Shown here: piece after piece, positions 31,801 to 43,390 of the stretch
Layout of the letters: the number at the start of each line of letters is the position of its first letter
Position numbering within the stretch: position 1 is the first letter of the stretch
Assembly: GCA_030141605.1 (NCBI GenBank)
Contig: JAQGDQ010000060.1
Span: 673,001-737,000, forward strand
Source of the DNA: Tubiluchus corallicola
Lineage: Eukaryota > Priapulida > Priapulimorpha > Priapulimorphida > Tubiluchidae
DNA length: 64,000 bases
Reading direction: 5' to 3'
The notes under the pieces: model-generated
The model's database searches: none
Seen by the model: only the letters and a program-made list of their open reading frames with translations
Told to the model about the DNA's origin: nothing
Translations under genes and position numbers: made by a program

Positions 31801-33878
31801 ACTACGGTACTTCTGAGTTCTCATTTTTACGATTCTCTAAACTGGCTGATAAGGTCCTGCCTCTGTCCCTTGAGGCAGATGGTTTAGCAGGTTCTCCCTG
31901 TTGATGCAAAGTGTTTTATCTAGAGAATGTTTTAGCATGTAAGTGATTAATCTGTGACACCATTTGACACAATAATATGGTAAAGAGTTGGCACTTAAAA
32001 ATACATTTTATTTGAACAGAGAATGGGTAGAGTACTGTCATCACACTTAAGTTGGTACTTCAGCTTATTACCCTAACAGATTGCAAATTTGCATGATCAT
32101 TTGGATTCCTGATTTGGAATTGACCTTGTAATGCTTACTACTTGTGTTGTTACTTTGAGCCTCTTATCGTTAATTTGTGCAACGTGCTTTCATAAATACA
32201 TGCTTTTTCTTCTGTTTTTGTGCTGTTGCAGTATCAGTATTTTTACCAGAAATTTGTTTAGTTGGGAACTCCAGCCTCCTTTGCTTTAACAGAAACTTCC
32301 TTCATTGGTAAATTACACTCATATCTCGGTTTGCCAGACAAAAGCGGGGTGACGTAAGTCCGATTGTTTGTATTTACCGATACTAAGTTAACACAGTAGG
32401 CGCTGTCTATTAGACTCACGGTAACGTAGAATCAATTGCCTAATTGTCTCAAAAACGTCTAGTATGTGCGCATTTCTATGCAAAAGTATACAAAAACTGT
32501 CGGCAATTGACTCAAATCACATAATTGACTCTAAATTTTTATATAGATATACACTTGATTACACTGAGGTAATATGTAAACAAAGTTATGGTCCGCCAAC
32601 TTAGCGGACAGCTCGCGAAACAGCGGACGGTGTTCATAGTAAGCGAGACTTTTACAGTCTAAATTTTGTCTGACTCTTGCGATATCCATAAAAGCGAGGC
32701 CCGGCAAACCGAGATATGAGGTTACTCAGAAGTGTTATATATAGGTTTTTAGATCTGTACTCACATTTCATTTTGAGTGTACTTCTTACCTGGTGCAGTA
32801 AAACTGTACGAATTTGAGGCAAATTGTACAAAACAAAATTTATTTTTCATTAACCCACTTCCTGCAGTACTTAATATACATTCACAGCAGCACGCAAGAT
32901 GAGGGTATGCATGATTGGTTAAGATATGTGTGACATGCTGTTTAAAACATAAAATTAGAGATTTATAGATTGGATCAGTATTATATTGTGTGCTAGGTGA
33001 AATGTATATTGTTACTCTGTTTGTGTTTGCTATTTTAAAATATCACATTTTGTTATCAGTAAGTTTGTGAGTTAATAAACTCAGTTTGTGTAAGAGTTAG
33101 TGAGTTTGCATGAGCTCATTTTGAAAAAATCTACTTTTTTTTTGGTAATCTAGTAAAAGGAATAAATTCCGGGTTTTATTAATGACACGCATTACAGTTG
33201 TTTATTTATCATTTGTTTATCATTTTTACTTGCAGATGGGTCGTTTAACGTTATTGATTAGGTTTTGATATAGGAGAATTAAGGCAGTAGTATACATAAT
33301 TGAAAGATAAAAACATCAAAAACAATTTGGAACTAAGTCTAGGAGGAAACATAAGGCTTTTGCGTCTGAGTCACAAGCTCAACATTTTAGACTATTTGTG
33401 TACATAGATCATTCTAGATTCAGTCGCTGATTCTAGATGAGCTCGGTGATTCTTCATGTATTTTCTAGTTTTTACTCGTATTATTTACTAACCAATTAGA
33501 TCAATTTTTTTTATTAATTTGAGTTCTACTAAGAAGTTGATGAGTGCTTTACTATCACGGAAACCTGCATGAGCTTCAGTGCCAAAATGTTATATTTTCA
33601 AGTCTGTAATGCAAAATAGTTGATTCAAATGACTCACATATATAAAATTTGTAACTCCTTGGTTCAAATGCAAACTCGGTTAAACATTTTTTGTTTCTTT
33701 GTATTTTTCCATAATTGCTTAAAAATGATTATAATTGTGTACTTATTTTATTTTAAAAGTTAATTCTCTTGTAATTACGTTCTATATAATTGTTTCAGCT
33801 GTATTCGGAGTCAGCAAATACGTTTATTACGGACGTCATTCAGAAGGAAATAGATTTATACGCAACCACGATTTGTGA
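25843..33878 (+). CDS. LRMDA: LRMDA-like leucine-rich-repeat protein (C10orf11 ortholog), complete
   Basis: Homolog of human leucine-rich melanocyte differentiation-associated protein, mutated in oculocutaneous albinism type 7; its molecular role is poorly known. Seven coding exons join in frame to 283 residues: 25843-26025, 26816-26916, 27034-27163, 29150-29289, 30964-31093, 31719-31806, 33799-33878 (stop TGA). Residues 1-61 are an acidic, low-similarity N-terminus. LRRs follow ([16 protein letters not shown] cap, then [48 protein letters not shown]), then [21 protein letters not shown] and the C-terminal signature [13 protein letters not shown], all as in the vertebrate protein. Intron 3 is AT-AC. 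ATG 25843 follows a possible 3' splice site (ag at 25837-25838), implying an upstream non-coding exon. The N-terminal residues are the least certain part. Confidence 0.9.
26917..27033 (+). other. LRMDA intron 2 (GT-AG)
   Basis: Short 117-bp U2-type intron (gtaattt ... ttttgattctag) just before the AT-AC intron. It splits a Ser codon (AG|T). Confidence 0.85.
27240..27671. mobile_element. Pogo/Tigger-like MITE family A, copy 2 (LRMDA AT-AC intron)
   Basis: A 432-bp element with cagtgttccctcgctacttcg at the left and cgcgataagtgagggaacactg-type right end, flanked by TA (27238-27239, 27672-27673). The insertion is 76 bases into the U12-type intron. It has no coding capacity. Confidence 0.88.
28866..28945. 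repeat. Interstitial telomere-like tract (LRMDA AT-AC intron)
   Basis: Several perfect and degenerate ttaggg units (ggattagggttaggtttaagg, ggttagggttagg). It may be an internal telomeric repeat from break repair or a degenerate satellite. Confidence 0.7.
29294..30414. repeat. 56-bp minisatellite starting at LRMDA exon 4 donor
   Basis: About 20 tandem copies of a 56-bp unit (tgcctttgctcgggtgttta ... ctacaaactacaagat). The first, diverged copy starts 4 bases after the exon 4 boundary (29289). Variants (ctcgggtgtttatt against cttgggtgtttagt) come in runs, suggesting block amplification. Confidence 0.95.
32316..32722. mobile_element. Pogo-like MITE family B, complete copy (after LRMDA exon 6)
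   Basis: Inverted ends cactcatatctcggtttgcc and ggcaaaccgagatatgag, flanked by TA (32314-32315, 32723-32724). About 407 bp, in LRMDA intron 6; non-coding. Interior blocks (gtctattagactcacgg, caattgactcaaat, gcgaaacagcgga) recur in the other family B copies. Confidence 0.88.
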
Positions 33879-34241
33879 TGATGCATAATCGGTTAATGTT
33901 GAAAACTACGATCGACTATGGTGCAATAATTAGCATGCGTTAGATAATCATGAATCGTTCAAAACTGACTGCTTTTGTTTAGTTTGTAGTTTTTACATTT
34001 TGTGCGTTTTCTATAAATGTATATGAGGTAAAGTATTTTGTGTTGTTTTCATGACACTGGTGCTCAGAACTGGTTAAGATTTAAAGATAGTTTATTTTTT
34101 CTTTACAAATCATTTTACTGTAATTCATTTGCAGCTTAATTACGAAGAACTTTTGTGTGCTTAGGAAGTACTGTTTTTAACTTCGCTTGTTCATTTCAAG
34201 TAATAATGCATGTAGTAGCTTCATGTTTGAAGAAGGCTGGA

Positions 34242-34722
34242 AAGAAGCCTTTTCACGGTTCCAGCGATTAATGATGATTGTGACAAGGTCAAAGGTTAAC
34301 TGTACCAGACAACGCATTTGTGTACACTTGACAACACCTCGCAGCCCATGCTGTTGTAATACAGTAAGTGTCGTTTATTAGACTCACGGTTAATAGGCTC
34401 AGTCACTTAATTGACTCGAAAACACCTGGAACAGGCCGCTCCTATTGATATGTATATAAAAACTGTTGGTAATTGACTCAAATAACTCCGCATAACTGGC
34501 TCAATATTTTTACTTGAGTGACCAATGAGTTTTTACTGGTTTTATGTCATCTTTACATCGATATTGTGCACTATAATATACGTAGAAACAGTCATGTTAG
34601 ATACAGCTTTGTTTGTAAGCAGGTTCAGTATGTTTATCATGTGCGCTGATATGTTTGCATAGCGGTTTTGCTTTGAATCTGTCACACGCTTATCCGCTGC
34701 AGTTAACTGTGAAAAGGCTTAT
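34242..34722. mobile_element. MITE family C with nested family B sequence, after LRMDA
   Basis: Left end aagccttttcacggttccag and right end aactgtgaaaaggcttatt match family C at 42992. From about 34362 to 34680 the interior is family B-like (ttattagactcacggtt, ggccgctcctatt, gtaattgactcaaat), so one element inserted into another. Confidence 0.65.
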
Positions 34723-34984
34723 TCAGTTTGTAAAATCCACTTATGCCTATGTTAGGGATGTAAAAAATCTTTATATAGAAACATATCATTTTGAAAATGT
34801 TTTGTGTACTTTAGATGAAGACAAGATTACTGTCATGTGAAACTTGACTGAGCTTATGAGAGGTGACAATGTCTTTGTGTAAACTTAACAGCCCTTTTGT
34901 TTTTGCTTTAGAAAATGTACAGTTATATTGTCGTTGTGGTTATTTTGATAAGCATATTGTACTGACAGATTTGTATTGTTATCT

Positions 34985-35547
34985 TGTTGGTATCCTTCTG
35001 TCTTGGAAGACAATGGAGTGTGCGCCAAGAGAGTCAGTTATTGATCACATTGATGGAGCTGCAGCGTCGACTATGGCTGAGCAATCCGATCCTGGAACCA
35101 CTGGAGTGGCCTCTCCAGGGCGCACGCCTGGGCAAGGTGTATGGAGATCCTGAGTTGCCCAGACAACAGGAACCCCCCCCCTCTCTTCCTCCCTGGTGTA
35201 GTCCAAAGGAAAGCGGAGCGATACGTTTGGCACCAGGTTGGCTGCAGGAGCTGCCGGAGTCAGAGAGCATGCTGCACTGGTCCGCCTTCGGGGCTCCACT
35301 CTTGATTTGGAAGGTTTACTCCTCTACACATGGCCGTTGGGTCACTTGACCACCTCCGCCCTCTAGCCGTTGGATGCTTGTGCAGCTCCTCCACCTAATG
35401 TCGAGATACAGTGTGGGCATCCCGCAAGCCTACAACACCTGGTATTCCTAGGCGGTCAGCCATCCAAGTACTAACCAGGCTCTACGTTGCTTACCTTCGG
35501 TGATCAGACGAGAACCGGTGTTTTCAACCTGGTATGGCCGTAGACAA
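34985..35547 (-). mobile_element. Complete 5S-rRNA-headed SINE (SINE3-type) with 13-bp target-site duplication
   Basis: On the minus strand the element begins (35545-35426) with a 120-nt 5S rRNA-like head: GTCTACGGCCATACCA at the 5' end, then the internal promoter C-box region (CCTGGTTAGTACTTGGATGG). A 440-bp body and a short aaca tail follow. It is flanked by identical tgtattgttatct copies at 34972-34984 and 35548-35560, the hallmark of LINE-assisted insertion. The 5S head runs straight into the body with no T terminator, so it is a SINE rather than a free 5S gene. Confidence 0.93.
35426..35545 (-). ncRNA. 5S rRNA-derived head of SINE
   Basis: Alignable by eye over its whole 120 nt with animal 5S rRNA, including the first 16 bases and the A-box/C-box internal promoter region. 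The middle (loop B-C side) has diverged. It provides the pol III promoter of the SINE and is unlikely to act as ribosomal RNA. Confidence 0.85.
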
Positions 35548-37154
35548 TGTATTGTTATCTACGCACATGCTAGTTGTACAGCTATAATGATTGTTAATTA
35601 TTTATGTTTTCATTGGCAGCTCACAGTAACAAAGTTATTAAATCCTAATTTTTGTGTGGTACTTCTATAACACATTCCATCTTACTGTTTTAATTATTAA
35701 GTTAATCTTTTGAGATCTCGTGCCCACTTTAATTGCTGTATTAGTAAGCTACATAATGTATTAGTGAGTTACATAATGCATTAGTGAGTTACATAATGTG
35801 ATTTAAGACATATGAATTTCATGCATAATGTGTAGTCCTCCTGCAACCAAAGAAATTTTTTCATCAATGTAGCAGAAGGTACTGTCCACAGCAGTTTTCT
35901 TGGCATTCATTAGTTTTGCATTGTTATTGATTTCCGTGTTTTAAACTGATTAAATTTTATTAACTTTACTATACCTGTAGCTTTGATCATCATACCTGTA
36001 CACCATGCTATGCTTCTATTCTTGTTGATTTCTCTGCATTGTCTTTAGTTGTAGAATTCTCCTAGTTGTAACTAATGTACACACAAATGTAACACCGTAA
36101 AATTGGTTGCTATTCTTTCATAGTCACTTCAAGTTGTGATGTATGTAGCTGCTAAATGTGATTTGTAATCAGATTATTGTTTTATTGTTATCATTGTTAA
36201 AATTAAAATTATTTTTAGTAGAAAACCTTTTGCCGTGTTTTGTATTTGATTAAAATAAGAACAAAAAGCTTTATTATTTGCATTAACAGACGTTCTAATA
36301 ATGTAACTGTATTGTTGTTGTACTTTGAGACAATAACTACAAACAAGTTTTTGCTTGAAGTTCTAATGAGCTGTTTGAATAGTTTTTCTCAAGAGTATTT
36401 GAATGAAGTCTTACATAGGCATTTCATTCGAATTCTTATGATTAGTTATAATTATTATTGTGACCGTGTACATAATACTGCTGTAACAATTCACATCTTT
36501 CACAGCGAGGATATGTTTATACACTTCAGCACATTGTAAAACTAGGATCCAGCATGCTACTGCATGACCTGTTAAATTTGCAGATTGTTCCAAAAATCAA
36601 TGATAATCCTCTAGGGCATGGGGCTAGTATAAGTATCGTAGCCATATTCGAATATGTATACATTATTTTCCCGGAAAGGTAGCTAGTAACTACGACTACT
36701 TATCTCATCACAGACAAGACAACTTTAAAAGTTACCCATCCATTTGCTAAAACCGGCTCAGCGCTATTCAACTATGATAGCTAAACACACTTGGTTTAAT
36801 GACCAATAATTATCATGTCACATCTGATAGAATATTGCTGAGCCTATGATGGTAGTAGGGGTAGCTTATTTGATGAACAAATAGTGGTCCTTTGCTGCCA
36901 CTTCTCTTGCATCCTCCTAACACATTTCATATTTTCATGCACATATTATCGTAATTGTTAATTAGTTATTATAACTATAATCTACCTTGTGTTGTATGTG
37001 AATAAGTCTATATGAGCTTCATGTGCACGTAATAAAAAATTCTTTATTGTCAATATTCAATAGGCTGTTATTGCGGTCGCCTGTAAAATTCTGCATGTCT
37101 GCGCCTCTGCTGGTAGGACATTTTGTAGGGGAGTTCAAGTTTAAGTTTTCAACT

Positions 37155-37206
37155 TTAAGTTTTTTCTCTTTTATCCTGACTGTAGACTGAAAAGTCGTGA
37201 AAAATG
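37155..37206 (+). promoter_or_regulatory. RPS24 5' end with TOP-like pyrimidine tract
   Basis: A pyrimidine run (tttttctctttt, from about 37160) lies about 40 bases upstream of the ATG at 37204. Ribosomal-protein mRNAs normally start within such a tract (5'-TOP), which places them under mTOR/LARP1 translational control. The exact start site is inferred. Confidence 0.55.
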
Positions 37207-40200
37207 GTTAGTCGTTAAAGAAAAGTTTAATTAGATTCAGAAATTAACATATGAATCAAAAATTGTTGAAAATCGTTAATGATAGATTCAATTTTTCATT
37301 TTTTTCTTAAAATTTATACCTTCGTAATTTTCTTTGCAGTTGACATCATGATATGTCGTAATTTGGACAGCCTGGGTACATAATAAATTAATTAATATTA
37401 ATAATATTGGTTAATATTGATAATAATATTGCCCTACTGGTTAATTTTGAATGGCTTGATACGTCGTTATGGCAAGTTTTGAGATCGTGCTAGACTGCAA
37501 CAAGTTCTTTGTACGTGTTCTTCATTGTAGAAATTTCGTTGTTAGACTTAAAAATTATTTTTAGAATAAGCATAACCTTTCTTACACATCGTTATGGTAC
37601 GGAAACAAAGTAGTATAGTCTACATGTCCAGTATTTCCGTTTAGTCCAATTTGGTGTGCATGTGAATAGTGGACACACCGTCTGTATACATTTAGGTGAG
37701 CATGACTCTTCACACTGTTTTTTGTTTAAATCAATTGCCAGTTTAACGTTTTACTTTAGGGTGAGGCTACAGCAACGATTAGGACGCGGAAGTTTATGAC
37801 TAATCGTCTTCTGAGCAGGAAGCAAATGGTTGGTTACTTTCAAGTTTATGTCAAATGAAATTTTCCAGTTTAATGTAATTTTGCTGAACAGTTCTTGAGA
37901 ATGTTGGCATGGTATTGGTCACAGCGTAATAGTTGTAAAATTGCAATTTCTTTTACTGAAAATTTCATGAATAGTGTAACTGTTAAACTTACATGTTATA
38001 TATATATATATATACATATGCATACAGGTCATCATTCTTAAATCTTACTGTTTTATTTCCACGAATTTCCAAGCAATACTTTACAAGTACTTTTTATGGT
38101 TGTCGCAAAGCTGTTTTTTTTATTTTAGGCTTGGACAATTTTGAGAGATGTACAAATTTGTCCAGATATTCTTAATTTACTTCTGTTATAATGCGTAGTT
38201 AGACACTTACTTAACTAATTCTGTATATTTGTTGATTCTTATTACTGACAGTTATTTTGTAACATTTTTATTTGTGTTCTTTCTAACCAAAACCTTGAGT
38301 AAGTCGGCATAGTTGAAACTACGTTATGATGCTTCGAAGTGGCCTGCATTAAAAATTGAGTCAAATGTCATTTTTTATTTTTTTACAAATACAGATGCTA
38401 AATATATTTCACGTAAATGTTGTAGCATCAAACATAAAGAGTTAATTTTATAACTTCCTACACATATCTGTGCCTAAAAACTAGTATTGCGTTTGTCGGA
38501 AACTCGTATTTTCAAACTCCGATAGTAGCTCCTGGAAGGAGTCATTTTGTTTGCGGTTTTTTCTGTTGACAAGTCCAGACTTTCGTTTGGAAGGGCCGTC
38601 TACATGATTTAAACATGACTTCATTGTACTTTGGTAAAGTCCATAGCAACCACTCTGCTTTCTAAGTGTTTTTCTAGAAGTGCGACAAAAAACAATGGCA
38701 ACTTTAACAGTGATTTTCTCAAGATTACATTTTTTAGTGTACAGCCTGCATCTCAACTTCAACATTGATTTTCTCAGCTTAGAAATAACACAGAGTGATA
38801 TTGATGAGCTTGGTATCATAATGATATTCATGAAGTGGAGATTCAGGATATCGTGAATAACTAGAAAAGGTTAATTGCTGACTTGTGGACAATTTCACTA
38901 TGCAAGCAGACATTTACTGTTAGCATCAATATGTACTCTGTTGTTGGCTGTATATAATCAATAGATTATTGGTCTTTAATAAATGTTTTACATAGAAAGT
39001 ATGAACTCTGAAAATGGCTGTCTACAGCTCTAGGGGAGGTCCTCGTCATTCCTTACTTTAAACTTATTGTTTTATTTTGTATTATTAATATAACAACATG
39101 TATCAGTTTTAGTTAGTTTGTTTTGTTTCATCTCACAACTATTATTTTAAACTAGGCTTTATTTAGAGTCATTCTGTGAAAAAAGCCTGCAACTAAACCG
39201 TGATTTTAACTTATTTATGAATGTGTATTGTTGTTATTATTAGTAACTATAATTTATTTGAAAAACGTTTGGAAAGTACACACTGACTTGATTATATCAG
39301 AGTAGTAGATTAACAGACAATTTAAGAAAACAAAGCCGAAAAAAATGCCTCTATAGTCGCAATTTGTATATTTATTTATTGTGCATTAACTTCAAATGTG
39401 AATTATATTTGGCAGGTTGTAGATGTATTACATCCTGGCAGATCCACTGTACCTAAAACAGAAGTTCGGGAAAAGCTTGCACAGATGTATAAAACAACCC
39501 CAGACGTGGTATTTGCATTCGGGTTCAGAACGCAATTCGGAGGTGGGAAGACAACCGGCTTTGCTCTAATTTACGACTCTCTCGACTATGCGAAAAAGTT
39601 AGAACCGAAGTATCGGCTAGCACGGGTAAGAAACGTCACAGGCAGCTTGAAGGTGCGGTGCAGGATTGTATTGTGGTGCAATGCTTGTTTTGGTGCGACT
39701 TCGGTGTGATTATGCTTAGGATGCTATCAGTTTTCTATTGTAGGCTCTGACCGGTATTTTCTTAACAGTGACATCATTGCTCGGGCACGTTGCTTTTTGA
39801 AATTTTCTAAATAATTTCATTTCATTGAAATGACACAAGGATTTGGAACTTAAAGGAAGACAAGATGATTTTTCATATATTACCGCATTTTCCACAAAAG
39901 CGTTTCTGATAATTAAATAATAGATAAAAAACTTAATTAATGACGTGCAAGTCCAACTATTGATGACGTCACAAACTAACATAATTTTCAACAGCAAAAA
40001 TATTCCACGAGCGTGTTGCACGTGTTTGCGAAAGCGAAATTTGAAGTACAGAGTTACAGGCAAGTTCTAAGATAAAAATTCGAGTTTCAAATTTACTGCT
40101 ATACTCCTACAAAAGCTATCGAATGTATGTAATTTGCCACAAACTAACACATCTGAACTGAGAGGTATGGCACCTGTTTTTTGTGCAATGCATTTTTGAA

Positions 40201-42016
40201 ATGCTGGCGCTAGTGCCCGTCTAACTAGCTAATGGCGAAATGCATGTTACACCGAAGAACTAGTGACGCAAACGTGAAATTGTGTTTGTGTGGTAATAAT
40301 TATTTCACATTTATCTCGCATTTTTGAAAAAATAGTATGTTTCCTTTCAATATCTTAAAGAGTAGATTATCTTGACATACAGTATAAGATTGAGTCCGGT
40401 TTTGCTTTAAGCAGGTTATGGGCCCGGGTAGAAGATAGGGCAAATTTAGCTTTGGGCCCTTGGCCTTGGGCATTTTCTGCCCAGATTTAAAATACCAGAA
40501 CTAGAGCAGTCAGCTTGTTACTAGAGTTGGACTGGGGGCAGTTTTGAACTCTTGTAAGTTATAAGAGCCAAGCAGAAACGTATAAAATATTTCCGAGTGA
40601 GAGATACGGTTGTAAACTAGAGGCAGCTACACTTTCAGTGTGATGCGACACTTTCAGCTCATGCTTTAGTTTTAGTGTTGAGGTGATTTGGAATATTCCT
40701 GTAATCTGGCCGACAATAAAAATACTTCTGTTTCCGTTTAATCGCCCGGGTAATATTTTTTATCACGCACCCATCCGGGAATTTCATAATCTTTTTGTAC
40801 GTTCATATACTTACTTGACGCAGTCATAGAAAAGCATATTTTTTAATTTATAACTTAAAACGCAATAATTATTATAGCATTGTTCTATAAAAATATAGCA
40901 GGATACTGCCATGTTTTTCCACGACTAACTCTCGGCCAGGGTTGCCGTTCTGTATGATGCTCATTGTATTGGGGGTTAAAAGTATCGAATTTTCCGCCAA
41001 AATGGCCAAATTGGCTGCTTAATGTAATAATCGGGTGTATAACAATCGATCCGCTTATATTTGCTGCTGACCAGTGGTAAATAAACAAACTTTGATTTCA
41101 ACTGATTTTAAATATTCCACAATTCAGCTTTAAACCTTCACAAAGCTTTAAAAAAATTTGCTCCCTCCCTACTGACTTCTTTTTAGCTCACCGTGTTTAT
41201 TTGTTCAGACTTTTACGTTTCATTAAGCCTTTGCCTAATGGTATTTTGTAAGTTTTTCACATGTTTTGTGCTGACGCAGAAAAAGGCGTTGACACCAGTG
41301 GAAGTTAAACGATTTTTCCTTCACTTTCAGCACGGCCTTTACGAGAAGAAAAAAGTGGCGCGAAAGCAGAGGAAGGAACGTAAAAACAGACAGAAGAAAG
41401 TTAGAGGAACGAAAAAAGCCAAAGTTGGTACCGGCAAGAAGGTAGTTTTTCAATTTTTATTTCTGCTGTTTCTTAAAGAAAACATTGAAAGTTCCTACGC
41501 TGTTTTGGCCCTGATTGTGTATACATGTCATTGCTAATATTTTGCTTAAGAGCTTTGCTCATTCGTTGATTGTTATTTGCTGCATACCAAAGTATTTAAT
41601 TCATCAAAGTTTTAGTAAGTATTAATAACCAATAGCTGACTGATAGTAATATAAATTCAACTGGTGATATCATACTCTTACAAATCCTGCTTTTTTAATA
41701 AACTGTAAAATGTTAAAATTCTGTGGCAGAGTTTATTAAATTTAACTAATAATAAGTCTTACTGTTACCCACTGTCAATTGTTAAATAAAATGGCTGCAC
41801 CCTGGCCACAGTTTACTTCATAATTTACTTTAACTTATTTTGTACCAGTGTTAATGATTTTGTGTTCAAAACTTCGAGAAAAAACCGTTTTATATCATTA
41901 ATTCTGAGAATTCTTGTGACTCCATCATGCATTTGCTAAATTGCTTATGAATGTCTGTCGAAATTGCACGACTGCTAAACATTTTTTGGTAATCTTTTAA
42001 TTTTATACAGAGATAA
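37204..42016 (+). CDS. RPS24: 40S ribosomal protein S24 (eS24), complete
   Basis: Structural protein of the small ribosomal subunit, needed for pre-18S rRNA processing. Five coding pieces join in frame to 132 residues, the usual eS24 length: 37204-37206 (ATG only), 37760-37828, 39416-39625, 41331-41441, 42011-42016 (AGA TAA). Diagnostic stretches are [66 protein letters not shown] and the basic tail [15 protein letters not shown]. Exon 1 ends directly after the ATG (donor gttagt), and the last exon adds one Arg and the stop. The ATG assignment rests on this split plus a 5'-TOP-like pyrimidine tract just upstream. The exon 2 donor (gttggt) is weak but gives the only in-frame join to VVDVLHPG. 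The terminal AGA-TAA exon is the least certain piece. Confidence 0.93.
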
Positions 42017-42114
42017 TGAGCTTCTTATCATGGTGGTGGGAGTAAGTAAGCATTGTGTAGACTTTGTGTTTGCATGTTCTTAACGGTCATGTAAAAATAT
42101 CTCTATATTATTTA

Positions 42115-42720
42115 AGGCTGTAACGATACACCCAAGTCACGATACGATGCATATCACGATACACATTGAGTTAACGTTTGCTGGCAGTAATAAGAAAAAA
42201 ACTAGATTAAGTTGTTGCTTAATCTAATATGTGTGTGTGTGTGTGTGTGCGTGTTTGTGTGTGTGTGCGCGTGTGTGTGTTAGATTTATCAAACTATCTT
42301 AAGATTTCTAAGTGCTAAAATAATTCAGCAAACTGTTTGATTTCTGTTTATATTATTGCATTGTTTGGATTGTAAGCCATCAGAAATGCAAAACAGTTCA
42401 ATGCTTTTGATTTAAAATATGTTGGTGCATTTTATAGTCTACATTTGCTGCAAGCCATTTCAGAAACTTACAAGCAAAAACAAAGCCAAGTCTGCTCCCC
42501 TGCTAATGCTTTGCTCACTGCACTGATTATGACCACTGAGTTAAACTCTGTGTAGTGAAACTGCAGTATATTCTACAGCTGTAGCTTGAATTATTTCTCA
42601 GTTTTTATCAGCTTGTGCTAAATATCAATGATTCAGGTTATCACGATACTGGTTCACTTTGATGATACACGTATCGTCACAACAGAAATCACCATGCATC
42701 GACGTATCGTTACAGGCCTA
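42115..42720. mobile_element. hAT-like MITE with internal (GT)n
   Basis: Ends aggctgtaacgatac and gtatcgttacaggcct are inverted, and secondary cgatac motifs are repeated within each end. A GT microsatellite (42231-42280) lies inside. It begins about 100 bases after the RPS24 stop, so it may lie in the 3' UTR or flank. Confidence 0.8.
42231..42280. repeat. (GT)n microsatellite
   Basis: About 50 bases of GT dinucleotides with few C or T interruptions, inside the hAT-like element. Confidence 0.95.
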
Positions 42721-42991
42721 CTATGATTAGTGTTGATTGCCAGCAACCTGTTTCTTTTCTACGTAAAAACAACATGTTGCATGTATATACATGGCTGCCT
42801 TTAATGCAGAATGGAAAAACACTGAAGTACTGTACCTTTGTGAAATTTTACTTTCTGCATGGTTCATGAGAAACACATCAGTGGTTTTATTAGATAGGTC
42901 ATTTTACAAAACAATTTTGCATGTAGTATAGGAAATTCAGTTATGTAATTTGTCAAGAGACGATGAAGGTGCAGATCGCTCATCTACTGGC

Positions 42992-43390
42992 AATAAGCTT
43001 TTTCACGGTTCCAGCGATTGATGATGATCATGAAAAGGTCAAAGATTAAGTGTATAAGACAACGCATTTGTGTACAGGACACTTGATAACGCCTCTCAGC
43101 CCATACTATTGTAATAGTAACAGTTTTAACAGCTAGCTAGAACCTTACCTAGTTCATTTTTCTTGTTCCCAAGCAAGATCCTACTAGCAAATCACTCTAT
43201 GCACAGACTAATGCATAATTAAGTAAAGTTCACATAAAAAACAACTGAAGTTACTGAACTGATGCGGCAGCTGGGTTTGTTTTACCCACGTCACGTCATG
43301 GTTGTAGTTAGGATGCTTTGCTGTGGTACACTTAACCTTTGACCTACAGCAACTGTGCGTGCGCACAACAAAACTGTGAAAAGGCTTATT
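42992..43390. mobile_element. MITE family C, complete copy
   Basis: Inverted ends aataagctttttcacggtt and actgtgaaaaggcttatt, 399 bp. An internal block (cagacgcatttgtgtac-like: agacaacgcatttgtgtaca) is shared with 34242-34722. The superfamily is not clear from the ends. Confidence 0.7.

Larger units (their letters stand above)
33879..37203. other. Gap between LRMDA and RPS24
   Basis: Contains the LRMDA 3' flank, the nested family C/B MITE (34242-34722), the 5S-headed SINE (34985-35547) and otherwise unremarkable AT-rich DNA to the RPS24 promoter. No exon recognised. Confidence 0.6.

Noticed and set aside
34863-35349. Pro/Gly/Arg-rich open frames on both strands near 35 kb
   Set aside because: They lie within the GC-rich body of the 5S-headed SINE and recur in the copy at 55.4-55.6 kb.
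35426-35545. Functional 5S rRNA gene
   Set aside because: No T-run terminator after the head, the middle is diverged, and the unit is flanked by a target duplication as a SINE.
38330-38380. Box C/D snoRNA in RPS24 intron 2 (ttatgatgc near 38325)
   Set aside because: C box is imperfect and no CTGA D box or terminal stem was found at the right distance.
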